Shown here: positions 24,904 to 33,612 of the stretch, piece by piece
Numbering within the stretch: position 1 is the first letter of the stretch
How the letters are laid out: every line of letters begins with the position of its first letter
Notes under the pieces: model-generated
What the model saw: only the letters and a program-made list of their open reading frames with translations
Told to the model about the DNA's origin: nothing
Databases searched by the model: none
Translations under genes and position numbers: made by a program
NCBI GenBank assembly: GCA_021770615.1
Contig: JAETQR010000024.1
Location: 1-64,000, forward strand
Reading direction: 5' to 3'
Source of the DNA: Lachnospiraceae bacterium
Lineage (GTDB): Bacteria > Bacillota_A > Clostridia > Lachnospirales > Lachnospiraceae
Length of the DNA: 64,000 bases

Positions 24904-27276
24904 ATGACTAAATCTAAACAAATCGAAGCATGGTTATTGAGTATGGCACTGATAATAGTGAGTGTGTTTGGTATAGGAGATGCGAAGGTATCTGCGGCAG
25001 GTGCCGATGTAAAACTTTCCAAGAAATCCGTATCTTTAACGATTGAAAAGTCAAAGTATGGAACCGCTAAAGTTAAAATTAAAAGGGGTAAGGGGGTTAA
25101 GATAAAAAAAGTCAGTTGTAAAGTGAAGAAGAAAAGCGTTGCTAAAGTTTCTGTTAAGGGAAAATCTGCACCGACATTGACGATCAGGGCTAAGAAGAAA
25201 GGCAGTACAAAAGTTACTGTGTCCGTTCGCTATACAAAGGCAGGAAAGATTAAGACGAAGAAGCTGTCGTTGAATGTAAAAGTTGCGATTAAAGAGGGAG
25301 AAAGTGAGGGGAGGGCATCAGCACAGTCTGGCTCAAATAGTTCAGTTATGGCATCGCCAACTCCAATAGGAAACGCTCCCATAGTGACGAAACAGCCGGA
25401 AATTCCGCAAAATCCATCCATCGGATATCCGTCAGGGCGCCCTGATGCAACACCCCCATCAGATCCAGTGTATAGTCCGGGGGCATCAGGAAAACCAAAA
25501 GAAACCGATACTCCGACTTTTACAGAGGAACCATCAGTCAGTCCAGATGTAACATATGAGCCGAGTATAACGAATACTCCATTGGTAACAGAAGAGCCGA
25601 CACCATCAGTTACTCCGACTGAAACTAATATCCCTACAGCTACAAAGGTACCAATCTTAAATTGGGGTGAATTAGTAGAAAAAGAATATGTATCTGTAGT
25701 GGATACTGTGCTTACTTATTGTGACCCAAAGTTATCAGGGGTATTGAATATTCCTGATGGTGTAACGAGTATTGGAAGTGATGCATTCAAGGACTGTAAG
25801 AGTTTGATAAGTATTACAATGCCAGATGGTATAAAGAGTATCGGATGGGGCGCATTCAGTAATTGTAGTAGTTTGACGAGTGTTACCATACCGGATAGTG
25901 TGACTAGTATTGGGGGGTATGCATTCGAGCACTGTAATAGTTTGACGAGTATTACCATACCGGATAGTGTGACGAGTATTGGAGGATGCGCATTCTGGTA
26001 CTGTAATAGTTTGACAAGTGTCACGATTCCATATAGTGTGACTAGTATTGAAGGAGGCGCATTCTGGAATTGTGTAAATTTAACGAATATAAAAGTAGAT
26101 TCAAGTAGTACAGTTTATGATAGTCGCGAAGACTGTAATGCAATTATAAAAACAGAAACAAATGAACTTATAGTCGGATGTGGAAAAACTGTCATACCGG
26201 ATAGTGTGACTAGTATCGGAGATTATGCATTCGAGCACTGTAATAGTTTGACGAGTATTACGATCCCAGATAGTGTGACTAGTATAGGAAGGGACGCATT
26301 CAGTGACTGCTATAATTTGACGAGTATTACGATCCCAGATAGTGTGACTAGTATAGGAAGGGGCGCATTCAGTGACTGCTATAATTTGACGAGCATTACG
26401 CTCCCGGAAGGGATAACGAGCATAGGAGATTGGGCATTCAGTAATTGTAGTAGTTTGACGAGTATCACAATTCCAGATAGTGTGACTAGTATTGGAAGTC
26501 TCGCATTCTGGTACTGTAGTAGTTTGACAAGTATCACGATTCCAGATAGTGTGACGAGTATTGGAGCTCAGGCATTCGATAACTGTAGTAGTTTGACGAG
26601 CATTACGCTCCCGAATAGCGTAACCAGTATAGGAGACTCTGCATTCAGTGACTGCAGTAGTTTGACGAGCATCACGCTCCCGGAAGGGATAACGAGCATC
26701 GGATACGGAGCATTCAGAAGATGCAGTAGTTTGACGAGCATTACGCTCCCGGAAGGGATAACGAGCATCGGATATGAAGCATTCAGAGGATGCAGTAGTT
26801 TGACGAGCATTACGCTCCCGGAAGGGATAACGAGCATAGGAGATTGGGCATTCAGTAATTGCAGTAGTTTGACGAGCATCACGCTCCCGGAAGGGATAAC
26901 GAGCATAGGAGACTCTGCATTCAGGGACTGCAGTAGTTTGACGAACATCACGCTCCCGGAAGGGATAACGAGCATAGGAGATTATGCATTCAGTGGATGC
27001 AGTAGTTTGACGAGCATCACGCTCTCGGAAGGGATAACGAGCATCGGATATGGAGCATTCAGTGGATGCAGTAGTTTGACGAGCATCACGCTCCCGGAAG
27101 GGATAACGAGCATAGGAGATCAGGCATTCCATGGATGTAGTGACTTGACGAGTATTACGATACCAAATAGTGTAACCAGTATTGGTGCAAATGCATTTCA
27201 GGGTGTAAAAAGGGTCATATACAATGGAACAGCAACAGGTTCACCGTGGGGAGCTGCCATTGTAATGAAACAATAA
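24904..27276 (+). CDS. large BspA-family leucine-rich-repeat secreted protein
   Basis: 790 residues. Signal peptide ends near AASA/AAGA (~residue 33). Residues ~35-130 form a lysine-rich Big-like domain (VKLSKKSVSLTIEKSKYG...). A Pro/Thr/Ser-rich spacer (~150-255) follows, then about 20 LRR_5 repeats of 23 residues (consensus TSITIPDSVTSIGxxAFxxCSSL), with one irregular insertion near residues 395-425. The protein closes with a short VIYNGTATGSPWGA cap. No anchor motif. It is cargo of the rlmH island and probably an adhesin or surface recognition protein. Confidence 0.9.
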   Translation: MTKSKQIEAWLLSMALIIVSVFGIGDAKVSAAGADVKLSKKSVSLTIEKSKYGTAKVKIKRGKGVKIKKVSCKVKKKSVAKVSVKGKSAPTLTIRAKKKGSTKVTVSVRYTKAGKIKTKKLSLNVKVAIKEGESEGRASAQSGSNSSVMASPTPIGNAPIVTKQPEIPQNPSIGYPSGRPDATPPSDPVYSPGASGKPKETDTPTFTEEPSVSPDVTYEPSITNTPLVTEEPTPSVTPTETNIPTATKVPILNWGELVEKEYVSVVDTVLTYCDPKLSGVLNIPDGVTSIGSDAFKDCKSLISITMPDGIKSIGWGAFSNCSSLTSVTIPDSVTSIGGYAFEHCNSLTSITIPDSVTSIGGCAFWYCNSLTSVTIPYSVTSIEGGAFWNCVNLTNIKVDSSSTVYDSREDCNAIIKTETNELIVGCGKTVIPDSVTSIGDYAFEHCNSLTSITIPDSVTSIGRDAFSDCYNLTSITIPDSVTSIGRGAFSDCYNLTSITLPEGITSIGDWAFSNCSSLTSITIPDSVTSIGSLAFWYCSSLTSITIPDSVTSIGAQAFDNCSSLTSITLPNSVTSIGDSAFSDCSSLTSITLPEGITSIGYGAFRRCSSLTSITLPEGITSIGYEAFRGCSSLTSITLPEGITSIGDWAFSNCSSLTSITLPEGITSIGDSAFRDCSSLTNITLPEGITSIGDYAFSGCSSLTSITLSEGITSIGYGAFSGCSSLTSITLPEGITSIGDQAFHGCSDLTSITIPNSVTSIGANAFQGVKRVIYNGTATGSPWGAAIVMKQ
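25741..27200 (+). repeat. 69-bp tandem repeats encoding LRR_5 units
   Basis: About 20 units of 69 bp. The 5' units encode mainly TIPDSVTSIG; the 3' units (from ~26640) encode TLPEGITSIG and are nearly identical at DNA level, so the 3' half has been homogenised or expanded recently. Unit number could change by recombination. Confidence 0.85.
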
Positions 27277-27313
27277 ATATACAAAATTAAGAAAGATGAG
27301 GGGGTGAATTACT

Positions 27314-27439
27314 ATGAGATGGAAATGTAAAAATTGTGGTAAAACGGTAACGACAAATGATGGAAAACCTGTTGCCGGACCATGCAAAAAAGATAAGAAT
27401 GGAAAAATGATACCACATAATTGGGAAAAACAGAAATAA
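27314..27439 (+). CDS. 41-residue zinc-ribbon-like small protein
   Basis: Starts MRWKCKNCGKTVTTNDGKP with a CxxC pair, a later PCKKDKNGKM and an IPHNWEK end. GAGGGGGTGAA lies upstream of the ATG. The shape resembles half-zinc-ribbon small proteins seen in mobile elements. Function unknown. Confidence 0.55.
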   Translation: MRWKCKNCGKTVTTNDGKPVAGPCKKDKNGKMIPHNWEKQK

Positions 27440-27561
27440 TTTATGAATTTCATATATTGTAAATGAAAAGGGTTTATTTCAATAGCAATAAAGAAAAGAG
27501 TCAGTCCACCCACATGCTGGCTCTTTTTCTATGCCCCAAAATCAAAAAGGAGGAACCAAAC

Positions 27562-28272
27562 ATGACAAACACAACACAAAACACAGTAACGATTGAAAAG
27601 CATGCAGTATACAGTAAAGACAAAAAGCATCGGTACGAACTCACGCTGTCACTGCCAGATCAGAAAGGAAAGAGCATCCTTGTGCTATGTCTGAATCCGG
27701 CATCGGATGACCTGCTGATTACGGATAGCACTACAAACTATCTGATGAATAACCTCTTCCCATCAGGCTACACCACGATCACTCTGTGTAATCTGTTTTC
27801 AACGATCTGCGGGAAGCTGACGATCAGGGACGCAAGGGACGATGGGGACGCTAACATTGCTTATCTGAAATCTGTACTGGAAAGGGATTTCAATGCAATA
27901 CTGGTTGGCTATGGGAATACCTTTGCTACAAATAAACTGGTTGCAGAACAGAAAGCACAATTCGACCAGTTTTTAAAGGATTCTGGCAAGAAAGCGGTGG
28001 AACTGGTAGACAAAGAAGAAAAATATGCAAGACTACGAACCATCCATCCACTTTTTGCCGGACAGCGGTTTTCTGGCAGCTGGAAGTTCAGGAAGTATAT
28101 GATGGAGAAGAATAAAAACATAAAGGAGGGTACACCAGATGTACATAAAAATCAGCAAAGAAAGTCAGCTAATCATACTCAGAAAGCTCAATCCGTATCT
28201 GGGAAAACACCAACTGCCGAAAGAAGTGCTTCACGAAATGGGAAAAATCCAGAAAAGCAGATGCCAGAATAA
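27562..28272 (+). CDS. DUF1643 domain protein
   Basis: 236 residues from the ATG at 27562 (AAAGGAGG in front). Residues ~15-185 match DUF1643: LTLSLPDQKGKSILVLCLNPASDD, TTITLCNLFSTICGKL, ILVGYGNTF and a late FSGSWKFRKY. DUF1643 genes are typical companions of SCC-type and other integrative elements; biochemical role not established. The frame runs on about 45 codons past the domain into the next gene's start, giving a basic, repetitive tail that is probably a by-product of a lost stop codon. Confidence 0.8.
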   Translation: MTNTTQNTVTIEKHAVYSKDKKHRYELTLSLPDQKGKSILVLCLNPASDDLLITDSTTNYLMNNLFPSGYTTITLCNLFSTICGKLTIRDARDDGDANIAYLKSVLERDFNAILVGYGNTFATNKLVAEQKAQFDQFLKDSGKKAVELVDKEEKYARLRTIHPLFAGQRFSGSWKFRKYMMEKNKNIKEGTPDVHKNQQRKSANHTQKAQSVSGKTPTAERSASRNGKNPEKQMPE

Positions 28273-28516
28273 GAAGGATTTTATCGCCCTTTTTCTCAAG
28301 CCGGTGAAAAATGATACAGCAGAGATACTGGATGGGTTACAGTTCTATCCAGTGAAGGCAGAGTTTAGTGATGAAAACATTTATACCATTCAGACGAAAA
28401 AGAAGAAAAAAGTGGCATGGACATGCTCGGAACTATGGGTAGAGGAAGAAAATCAGAAAATTTTTGTCATATACTCTATGAAACAGAAACACATTGATGG
28501 GAAGGGAGGATATTAG
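28139..28516 (+). CDS. hypothetical protein of the mobile element
   Basis: 125 residues, no domain recognised. The ATG has a very strong ribosome site (AAAGGAGGG, 8-base gap), so translation is likely even though the first 134 bases overlap the DUF1643 frame. Mixed alpha/beta with charged C-terminus. Next gene starts three bases after the stop, so it belongs to the same operon. Confidence 0.55.
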   Translation: MYIKISKESQLIILRKLNPYLGKHQLPKEVLHEMGKIQKSRCQNKKDFIALFLKPVKNDTAEILDGLQFYPVKAEFSDENIYTIQTKKKKKVAWTCSELWVEEENQKIFVIYSMKQKHIDGKGGY

Positions 28517-28519
28517 TCA

Positions 28520-28903
28520 ATGCAGATAAAGGAACGGTTGTGGACAGCGTTGCAGTTTCCACGGTTGGAAGAGCTGGCTGAAAAATTTCAGATTCCGCCT
28601 GAGGTAGTGAAGGAAATACAAAAGACAATCTTGATATTAGACAGCAATTATGGAGATGACCGGGACGTGGATCGGGATGATGGCGGTTTCGTTTTGCTCT
28701 TGTTATCTGAAAATGAGGAAGAAATAAATAAAGCATATGACGCCATACTGCAGAAATATTCTTTGCAACAGGAACTGGCTGAGTTTGAGGATGTGATCAT
28801 TCAGGACAGGCAGAAAGAGTGGCATATTGTTTTATTTTTAGCAGGAAGTGAGTATGGGATTACGATTGTATATCCAGCCGGAAGAAAGGAGAAAAACGGA
28901 TGA
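28520..28903 (+). CDS. hypothetical acidic protein of the mobile element
   Basis: 127 residues. Rich in D/E (DDRDVDRDDGG near 51-61), with predicted beta strands FVLLLL and WHIVLFLAGSEYG. Acidic surface and position just before the helicase block could suit a DNA-mimic or protein-binding role, but this is only inference. Its stop overlaps the next ATG (ATGA). Confidence 0.55.
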   Translation: MQIKERLWTALQFPRLEELAEKFQIPPEVVKEIQKTILILDSNYGDDRDVDRDDGGFVLLLLSENEEEINKAYDAILQKYSLQQELAEFEDVIIQDRQKEWHIVLFLAGSEYGITIVYPAGRKEKNG

Positions 28904-28992
28904 ATTATGTTGCATTTTCGCTCGGTGTAGTAACCGCATTAGCATGTATTGTGGTACTGGAGGAAATTGAACGTGAAAGGAGGGGTGGCTGA
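28900..28992 (+). CDS. 30-residue single-helix membrane peptide (DUF3789-like)
   Basis: Sequence begins MNYVAFSLGVVTALACIVV and ends in a charged tail (EEIERERRGG). One membrane helix plus charged tail fits the tiny DUF3789-type proteins common in clostridial mobile elements. Overlaps both neighbours by a few bases. Confidence 0.45.
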   Translation: MNYVAFSLGVVTALACIVVLEEIERERRGG

Positions 28993-29096
28993 TGGCAGCA
29001 GGATTTTTTGGATGCTTTCTCGAAGGGATTACAACTGTAGTGGCATTATATGGAATTTGCCGGACTGGAAGAAAGACTGGACGGAGAAGAAGATAA
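28992..29096 (+). CDS. 34-residue small protein with hydrophobic core and arginine-rich tail
   Basis: Begins MAAGFFGCFLEGITTVVAL; ends with a run of K/R residues. AAGGAGGGG lies about ten bases before its ATG, which overlaps the stop of the previous peptide. Function unknown; probably the last gene of the DUF1643 operon because a terminator follows. Confidence 0.45.
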   Translation: MAAGFFGCFLEGITTVVALYGICRTGRKTGRRRR

Positions 29097-29132
29097 AAGA
29101 TTTCAAAGAAAATCGCAAATATTCAGGCAGTA

Positions 29133-29180
29133 GGGGAAGGCACCAGAAAAGGTGCTTTTCCCCGGTGCTTAATTTTTTTT
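29133..29180 (+). terminator. terminator closing the DUF1643 operon
   Basis: Stem GGGGAAGGCACC/GGTGCTTTTCCCC with a 6-base loop; T8 follows at 29173-29180. Confidence 0.8.
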
Positions 29181-29668
29181 GCTTTTAGAAGAAAACAATA
29201 TGAAAAATATGAAAAATTATCAAAAAAATAGTTGACAAGTAATTCAAATGGTGTTACCATGTAATGCGTATATACGATGAGCATAGCTCAAAAGAGACTT
29301 AAGTCTATAATAATGAACGGAGTTTTTAGCTGTTGGATTCCAGCAAAGGAACGCTATCCGTAGATATTAATAATTTTTCTGTTGAGTCCATAATAATTAT
29401 TGAAGAATATACTATCTATGATTTAAATCCCGATTAAAGAACATATGTAATTACTGCTTATTAAAAAAAAAGAAGAGATAGGTCGACTTCCTATCTTATA
29501 GCTAAATATTACTATTTTGTAAAACTGTATCGTGTGACAAGGGGAAACTAGGTAATTTCTTAGTTTTTCTGTCAACTTACAGTTTTTTTATTTGAGCGGA
29601 TTAGGGGGAGAGAATTAAAAACGCATTAATATAATGCAAAAATATAAAAAAATTGGAGGTAAATAAAA
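29181..29668 (+). other. ~490-bp AT-rich non-coding region before the element's ATPase
   Basis: No gene fits here. It holds a promoter (TTGACA-17-TACCAT, 29232-29260), a 7-bp hairpin AGATAGG/CCTATCT (29476-29496), an AAACTA/TAGTTT hairpin followed by T5 near 29547-29572, and a T7 tract near 29585. It may be a long regulated leader, a small RNA gene or the replication origin of the element. Confidence 0.5.
29232..29260 (+). promoter_or_regulatory. promoter in the region upstream of the ATPase gene
   Basis: Perfect TTGACA -35, 17-base spacer, TACCAT -10. Transcription would run through about 400 untranslated bases before the ATPase gene. Confidence 0.5.
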
Positions 29669-31081
29669 TTGAAAATATCAAAATATGAAAAGAGAATTTT
29701 TAAACCATTTACAGCTCTCAGTGGAGAAGCATTCTGCCAAGTTAAGTATGGTGGCAGGATACGGATTTTTTCGCTGTCATCCCATGAGTTTGAAATGGAA
29801 TATAAACGAATTTATAGGAAACAGAAAAAGGAGATGATTTCTAGAAATCAGTATGAAAAGGTACTGGCAGTGATGAGATTGGATGCGTATGAGAATAGAG
29901 TAGATTATGACTTGGAAACACGAATTTTTCGTGAAGAAGATGGTACAATCATATATAATCTCAATCCTGATAAAAGTCAGGCGGTTTATATCAAAAATGG
30001 AAAGGCAACTCTTGAGGAAATGCCTGAGATGCGTTTTAAGTATGACCCATCAATAAGGAATCAGGTTGAGCCAAATTTAAAAATAAAGCCTCATTTGCTT
30101 CCCAAGTTTTTAGAAAGGCACTTCCATTTTAAGAAAGATGATTTACTTGTACTCTCTCTTTTTTTGGTATCAGCATTTTCTGGAACCAGTACTCCACACA
30201 ATATTCTGATATTAGCAGGTTCAAAAGGAAGTGGAAAATCACGGGCAGCAAGACTGCTTCTTCGTATTGTAGATCCGCAGGATCTTGACCTTGTTTCCCT
30301 GCCCAAGACGAAAGATGACCTTGCAATTAGACTACATAATTCGTATATAACGGTGCTGGATAACATATCATATCTGAATTCAGGATTCAGTGACATTATA
30401 GCACAGTGCGCAACGGGGGGAATTTGTTATGTAAAAAGGACTCTTTATCAGAATTCCGAAGAAACAAAATTGGATTTAAGGTCGATTCTCATACTTACGG
30501 GTATTGAGGTGGTGGCAAAAAAGTCAGACGTAAAAGACCGAAGCATTTTATTGTTTCTGGAACGTTTAAAACCGGACGAAATAATGGGTGAAAAAGAACT
30601 GGAAGAAGCATTTCAGGAAAACCTTCCCAAAATATTGGGAGCGTGCTTGAAACTTTTGGCTATAGCGGTTAATGATGACACTCCAGTTGATGTGCCGAAG
30701 ACCAGAATGGCTTCCGCATTTGAGCTTATGGTCAAAGTGGGAAGAGCAATGGGATTTGACGATGAGTATACCGCAGACATACTTTGGAAAAATCAAAAGA
30801 AAGTTAGTCTGCATACAATTTTTGACAGTCCTTTTGGAGAGTGTATCATTGCCTTCTTTGAAGAATATGAATCTTTTACGGGTTTAGTAAGAGAGTTTAA
30901 AGAAGAGATACAAAAGATCGCAAAAGATAGGCACATGGCAAAAAATGTAGTCCCCGAAGAAACGAATGTATTTAGCCGAAGACTAGGTGAAATTCAATCC
31001 GAGTTGGAACTACTATATGGCATCAAATATAAAAAACGTAGCAATGGGAGATACCATGAGATAGACATATGGGTGGAATAA
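29669..31081 (+). CDS. P-loop ATPase, helicase-like replication protein (Cch-like)
   Basis: 470 residues from a TTG start; GGAGG eleven bases earlier supports it. Walker A GSKGSGKS is at 184-191 and Walker B-like YITVLDN ends at D231-N232; SLPKTKDDLAIRLHN and CATGGICYVKRTLY follow, as in ATPases of phage and integrative-element replication modules related to SCC Cch/Cch2. An N-terminal ~140-residue domain and a C-terminal winged-helix-like end (SRRLGEIQSELELLYGI) flank it. It probably unwinds the excised element. Low GC compared with the core genome. Confidence 0.75.
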   Translation: MKISKYEKRIFKPFTALSGEAFCQVKYGGRIRIFSLSSHEFEMEYKRIYRKQKKEMISRNQYEKVLAVMRLDAYENRVDYDLETRIFREEDGTIIYNLNPDKSQAVYIKNGKATLEEMPEMRFKYDPSIRNQVEPNLKIKPHLLPKFLERHFHFKKDDLLVLSLFLVSAFSGTSTPHNILILAGSKGSGKSRAARLLLRIVDPQDLDLVSLPKTKDDLAIRLHNSYITVLDNISYLNSGFSDIIAQCATGGICYVKRTLYQNSEETKLDLRSILILTGIEVVAKKSDVKDRSILLFLERLKPDEIMGEKELEEAFQENLPKILGACLKLLAIAVNDDTPVDVPKTRMASAFELMVKVGRAMGFDDEYTADILWKNQKKVSLHTIFDSPFGECIIAFFEEYESFTGLVREFKEEIQKIAKDRHMAKNVVPEETNVFSRRLGEIQSELELLYGIKYKKRSNGRYHEIDIWVE

Positions 31082-31318
31082 AGTGGTTGCGTAATCATCA
31101 AAATATCGTCAGCAGATTCATCAATTCATAATAGGATGAAACAGCATTGTTGATGATATTCTAATGATCGGATTCAGTTTTTTTACATTTGAATAATTAC
31201 GATTTATTGTATAAAAATATCACAATATCATCAGTGGTCTCATAAAAGCCAAGTCTCAATACGTTTTTTTGACTGGCGATATTATGGTGGTATTGGCGGT
31301 AAGCAAGGAGGTGGCATC
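31082..31318. other. 237-base gap between ATPase and small genes
   Basis: AT-rich; contains GATTCAGTTTTTTT near 31170 that may end the ATPase transcript and AATATCATCA-type repeats (31093-31107 inverted, 31223-31231) that could be protein-binding repeats. No gene seen. Confidence 0.3.
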
Positions 31319-31450
31319 ATGCAGGAAGACAACAACCAGTCGGACTTGGAGCTTCTTGAAGAATATATATCAGAAGGTTATTCAGAATCTTTCTGGGAGT
31401 ATATTGTATCATTCGCAGAAGAGTTCGCCAGGGCGGACTCTGAGGCATAA
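31319..31450 (+). CDS. 43-residue acidic small protein
   Basis: Begins MQEDNNQSDLELLEEYISEGY and is strongly acidic with two amphipathic helices (SESFWEYIVSFAEEFARA). AAGGAGG six bases before the ATG is an excellent ribosome site. Located between the ATPase and the recombinase, a place where SCC-like elements carry small accessory proteins. Function unknown. Confidence 0.55.
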   Translation: MQEDNNQSDLELLEEYISEGYSESFWEYIVSFAEEFARADSEA

Positions 31451-31569
31451 GAAATAGAAATCCGCAGTTCTGCGGATTATTCAGGATAAGCTGCTGGTTT
31501 CTTAGAGAAACCAGAACAGCTTTCCTGAGATGTAACAGGACAAAGGGCAAACGGAGGATGGTTTTTAAT

Positions 31570-31752
31570 ATGAGCTATATCGACTCATTAACGGATGTAC
31601 TTGCAACGATAGTATGCCAGTATTTAAGAGCAGAAAGTCGGAATGAGAGTACAGAATCCGTCCCGGATATAGCGGATAACCAGAGTATGGAAAAAGGCAT
31701 TGCCGGAAGGGATGCAAAAGGTATTCGCAAGACAGAAGGACGGGTTATCTAA
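31570..31752 (+). CDS. 60-residue small protein upstream of the recombinase
   Basis: Begins MSYIDSLTDVLATIVCQYLR. The ATG at 31570 is preferred: ACGGAGG lies 13 bases before it, while an in-frame ATG at 31558 directly touches that site. The second half is polar. No domain recognised. It reads in the same direction as the recombinase. Confidence 0.45.
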   Translation: MSYIDSLTDVLATIVCQYLRAESRNESTESVPDIADNQSMEKGIAGRDAKGIRKTEGRVI

Positions 31753-31753
31753 T

Positions 31754-31855
31754 TTGAAGATGTTCCCTGCCATCATGGAGGAAGAGATTCGTTTGTGGTG
31801 GCAGGGAAAAATGAGAGAAAAGCGAAAGAAAAACCATTTTAAATACATATTATAA
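31754..31855 (+). CDS. 33-residue basic peptide, tentative
   Basis: TTG at 31754 or ATG at 31760; the peptide contains PAIMEEEIRLWWQGKMREKR and a basic end. No ribosome site is evident, but the start touches the previous stop and the stop is 23 bases before the recombinase, so it may be a coupled small gene. Confidence 0.3.
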   Translation: MKMFPAIMEEEIRLWWQGKMREKRKKNHFKYIL

Positions 31856-31878
31856 AACCGAAGGAGGTACAACGTATC

Positions 31879-33579
31879 ATGAAATACATAAATGAAACAG
31901 AAAATAACCCGGAAACAAAAGCAAAAGTCGTAGCAATCTACTGCCGGGTCAGCACAACCGAACAGGCAGAAGAAGGATATTCGATAGGTGAGCAGGAGCG
32001 TGTGCTGATGGATTACTGTGATAAAAATGGTTTTGATATATACAAAACTTATGCAGATAAGGGCATCAGTGGGAAAGACATCAAGCATCGTCCGGCGATT
32101 CAGGAACTTCTCAGGGATGCGTCAGAAAAGCGGTTTAATCTGGTTATTTCATGGAAGATCAACCGTATGAGCCGCAAACTGACAGATGCGATTAAGATCG
32201 TAGAAATCTTGGAAAAATACGGAATCGCCTACCGCTCTTATTCCGAGCCTTTTGAATCGGATACCCCGGCAGGTCGCATGCAGTTCCAGCTCATGGCTCT
32301 GCTGGGCGAATTTGAGAGAAATACGATTGCCCAGAATGTTAAAATGGGCATGTGTGCCAAAGCCAGAAGCGGAGAGTGGTGCGGTGGCATCGCACCGCTT
32401 GGTTATGACTGGGTGCCGATGGAGGGAACGGAGCAGTCCGTCAGAAGAAAATCCCGTCTTGAAGTTAACGAGGAAGAAGCCGAAACCATCCGTAAGATTT
32501 TTGAACTTTATGCATCCGGGAAAGGCTACAAAGCAATCGTCAACCATCTCAATAAAGAAGGGTACAAGACGAAACGGGGCAATCCATTTTCCGTGGCACA
32601 GCTTAAAGGCATTCTGATGAATCCCGTATATATCGGTAAAGTAAGATTTGATGTACGGAGGAACTGGAGCGAGAAACGCAGACAGAACATCAATCCGAAC
32701 CCCATCATAGCAGAGGGTATCCACAAGCCGATTATATCAGATGAATTGTGGAACCGGGTGCAGGGCATCATGAAACAGAAATCAGGTAAACCATCCAGAA
32801 TTTATGACGGGGAATATCCGCTTACGGGAATACTACGATGCCCGGAGTGCGGAGCCGGAATGGTAATCTCCCGGACGACTAATACCCTGAAAGACGGTAC
32901 GAAAAAGAGGATTGTTTATTATGCCTGTGGTGCATGGAAAAACAAGGGAACCGCTGTCTGCCACAGCAATTCCATCCGGGTAGATAAGGCAAATGCGGTT
33001 GTGTTCCATGAACTGGAAAAAGTTTTTTCCAATGAGAAATTTTTGAAAATGATTCTTGCGAAGGTCAACGAAGAGAACCGAAGGCAGACTGCACAGGCAG
33101 AAAAAGAATGGGCGAGTGCAGAGAAAGAATTACAACAGTACGAAAACCGACGCAAAAAAGCCTTTGAAGCCTATGAAGATGGCATTCTGACAAGGGATGA
33201 ATTTCTGAAACGGAAAAATGAGATTGCCGGGGAGTCAGAATGCGTTCAAAAAAGGATGATAGAACTTACCACCCTGACCGGGCAGAAAAGACAAAAGGAA
33301 ATTCCCTATGAAACTGTCCGGGATATTCTGCAGAATTTCAGCAGGGTACTGAACAGCGATGGAATTGAACGTGGCTTGAAAAAGCAGTTGCTCCATATGC
33401 TGATTTCGGAAATAACCATTGATAAGAGAAAAGAGATTGATACCATCCATCTCCATCTTACCGGGGAGCTGGTACAGTTTTTACAAAGTGCAGACGGAAC
33501 CACCTTAAGGGGCGTTCCGCCTGATTTTTTATGCGATAAAATGGGGCATCCGTCATTAGATTTGGAATTTGCAATATAG
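31879..33579 (+). CDS. large serine recombinase (integrase of the island)
   Basis: 566 residues with AAGGAGG upstream. Resolvase domain ~17-165 with catalytic S25 in YCRVSTTEQ; then the recombinase domain (~185-290, YASGKGYKAIVNHLNKEGY), a zinc ribbon near 316-365 (CPECGAGM ... YYACGAWKNKGTAVC) and a coiled coil (~390-470). It should integrate and excise the element by site-specific exchange at the att sites. Ccr recombinases of SCC elements belong to the same superfamily and act on the rlmH end; this is the only full recombinase gene in the window. Confidence 0.93.
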   Translation: MKYINETENNPETKAKVVAIYCRVSTTEQAEEGYSIGEQERVLMDYCDKNGFDIYKTYADKGISGKDIKHRPAIQELLRDASEKRFNLVISWKINRMSRKLTDAIKIVEILEKYGIAYRSYSEPFESDTPAGRMQFQLMALLGEFERNTIAQNVKMGMCAKARSGEWCGGIAPLGYDWVPMEGTEQSVRRKSRLEVNEEEAETIRKIFELYASGKGYKAIVNHLNKEGYKTKRGNPFSVAQLKGILMNPVYIGKVRFDVRRNWSEKRRQNINPNPIIAEGIHKPIISDELWNRVQGIMKQKSGKPSRIYDGEYPLTGILRCPECGAGMVISRTTNTLKDGTKKRIVYYACGAWKNKGTAVCHSNSIRVDKANAVVFHELEKVFSNEKFLKMILAKVNEENRRQTAQAEKEWASAEKELQQYENRRKKAFEAYEDGILTRDEFLKRKNEIAGESECVQKRMIELTTLTGQKRQKEIPYETVRDILQNFSRVLNSDGIERGLKKQLLHMLISEITIDKRKEIDTIHLHLTGELVQFLQSADGTTLRGVPPDFLCDKMGHPSLDLEFAI

Positions 33580-33612
33580 ACCTGAAACAAAAAGAAAAAA
33601 GGAGAGAAAACT

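Noticed and set aside
26101..27132. Long open frame of 343 codons on the minus strand
   Set aside because: It is the mirror of the 69-bp LRR repeats; the regular codon pattern keeps the opposite strand open. No ribosome site and a repetitive, non-protein-like sequence.
25741..27200. Regular repeats that might suggest a CRISPR array
   Set aside because: The 69-bp period is continuous coding sequence for LRR_5 units, with no spacers and no cas genes nearby.
29314..29364. Short frame beginning MNGVFSCWIPAK in the region before the ATPase
   Set aside because: No ribosome site and no good start context; treated as non-coding.
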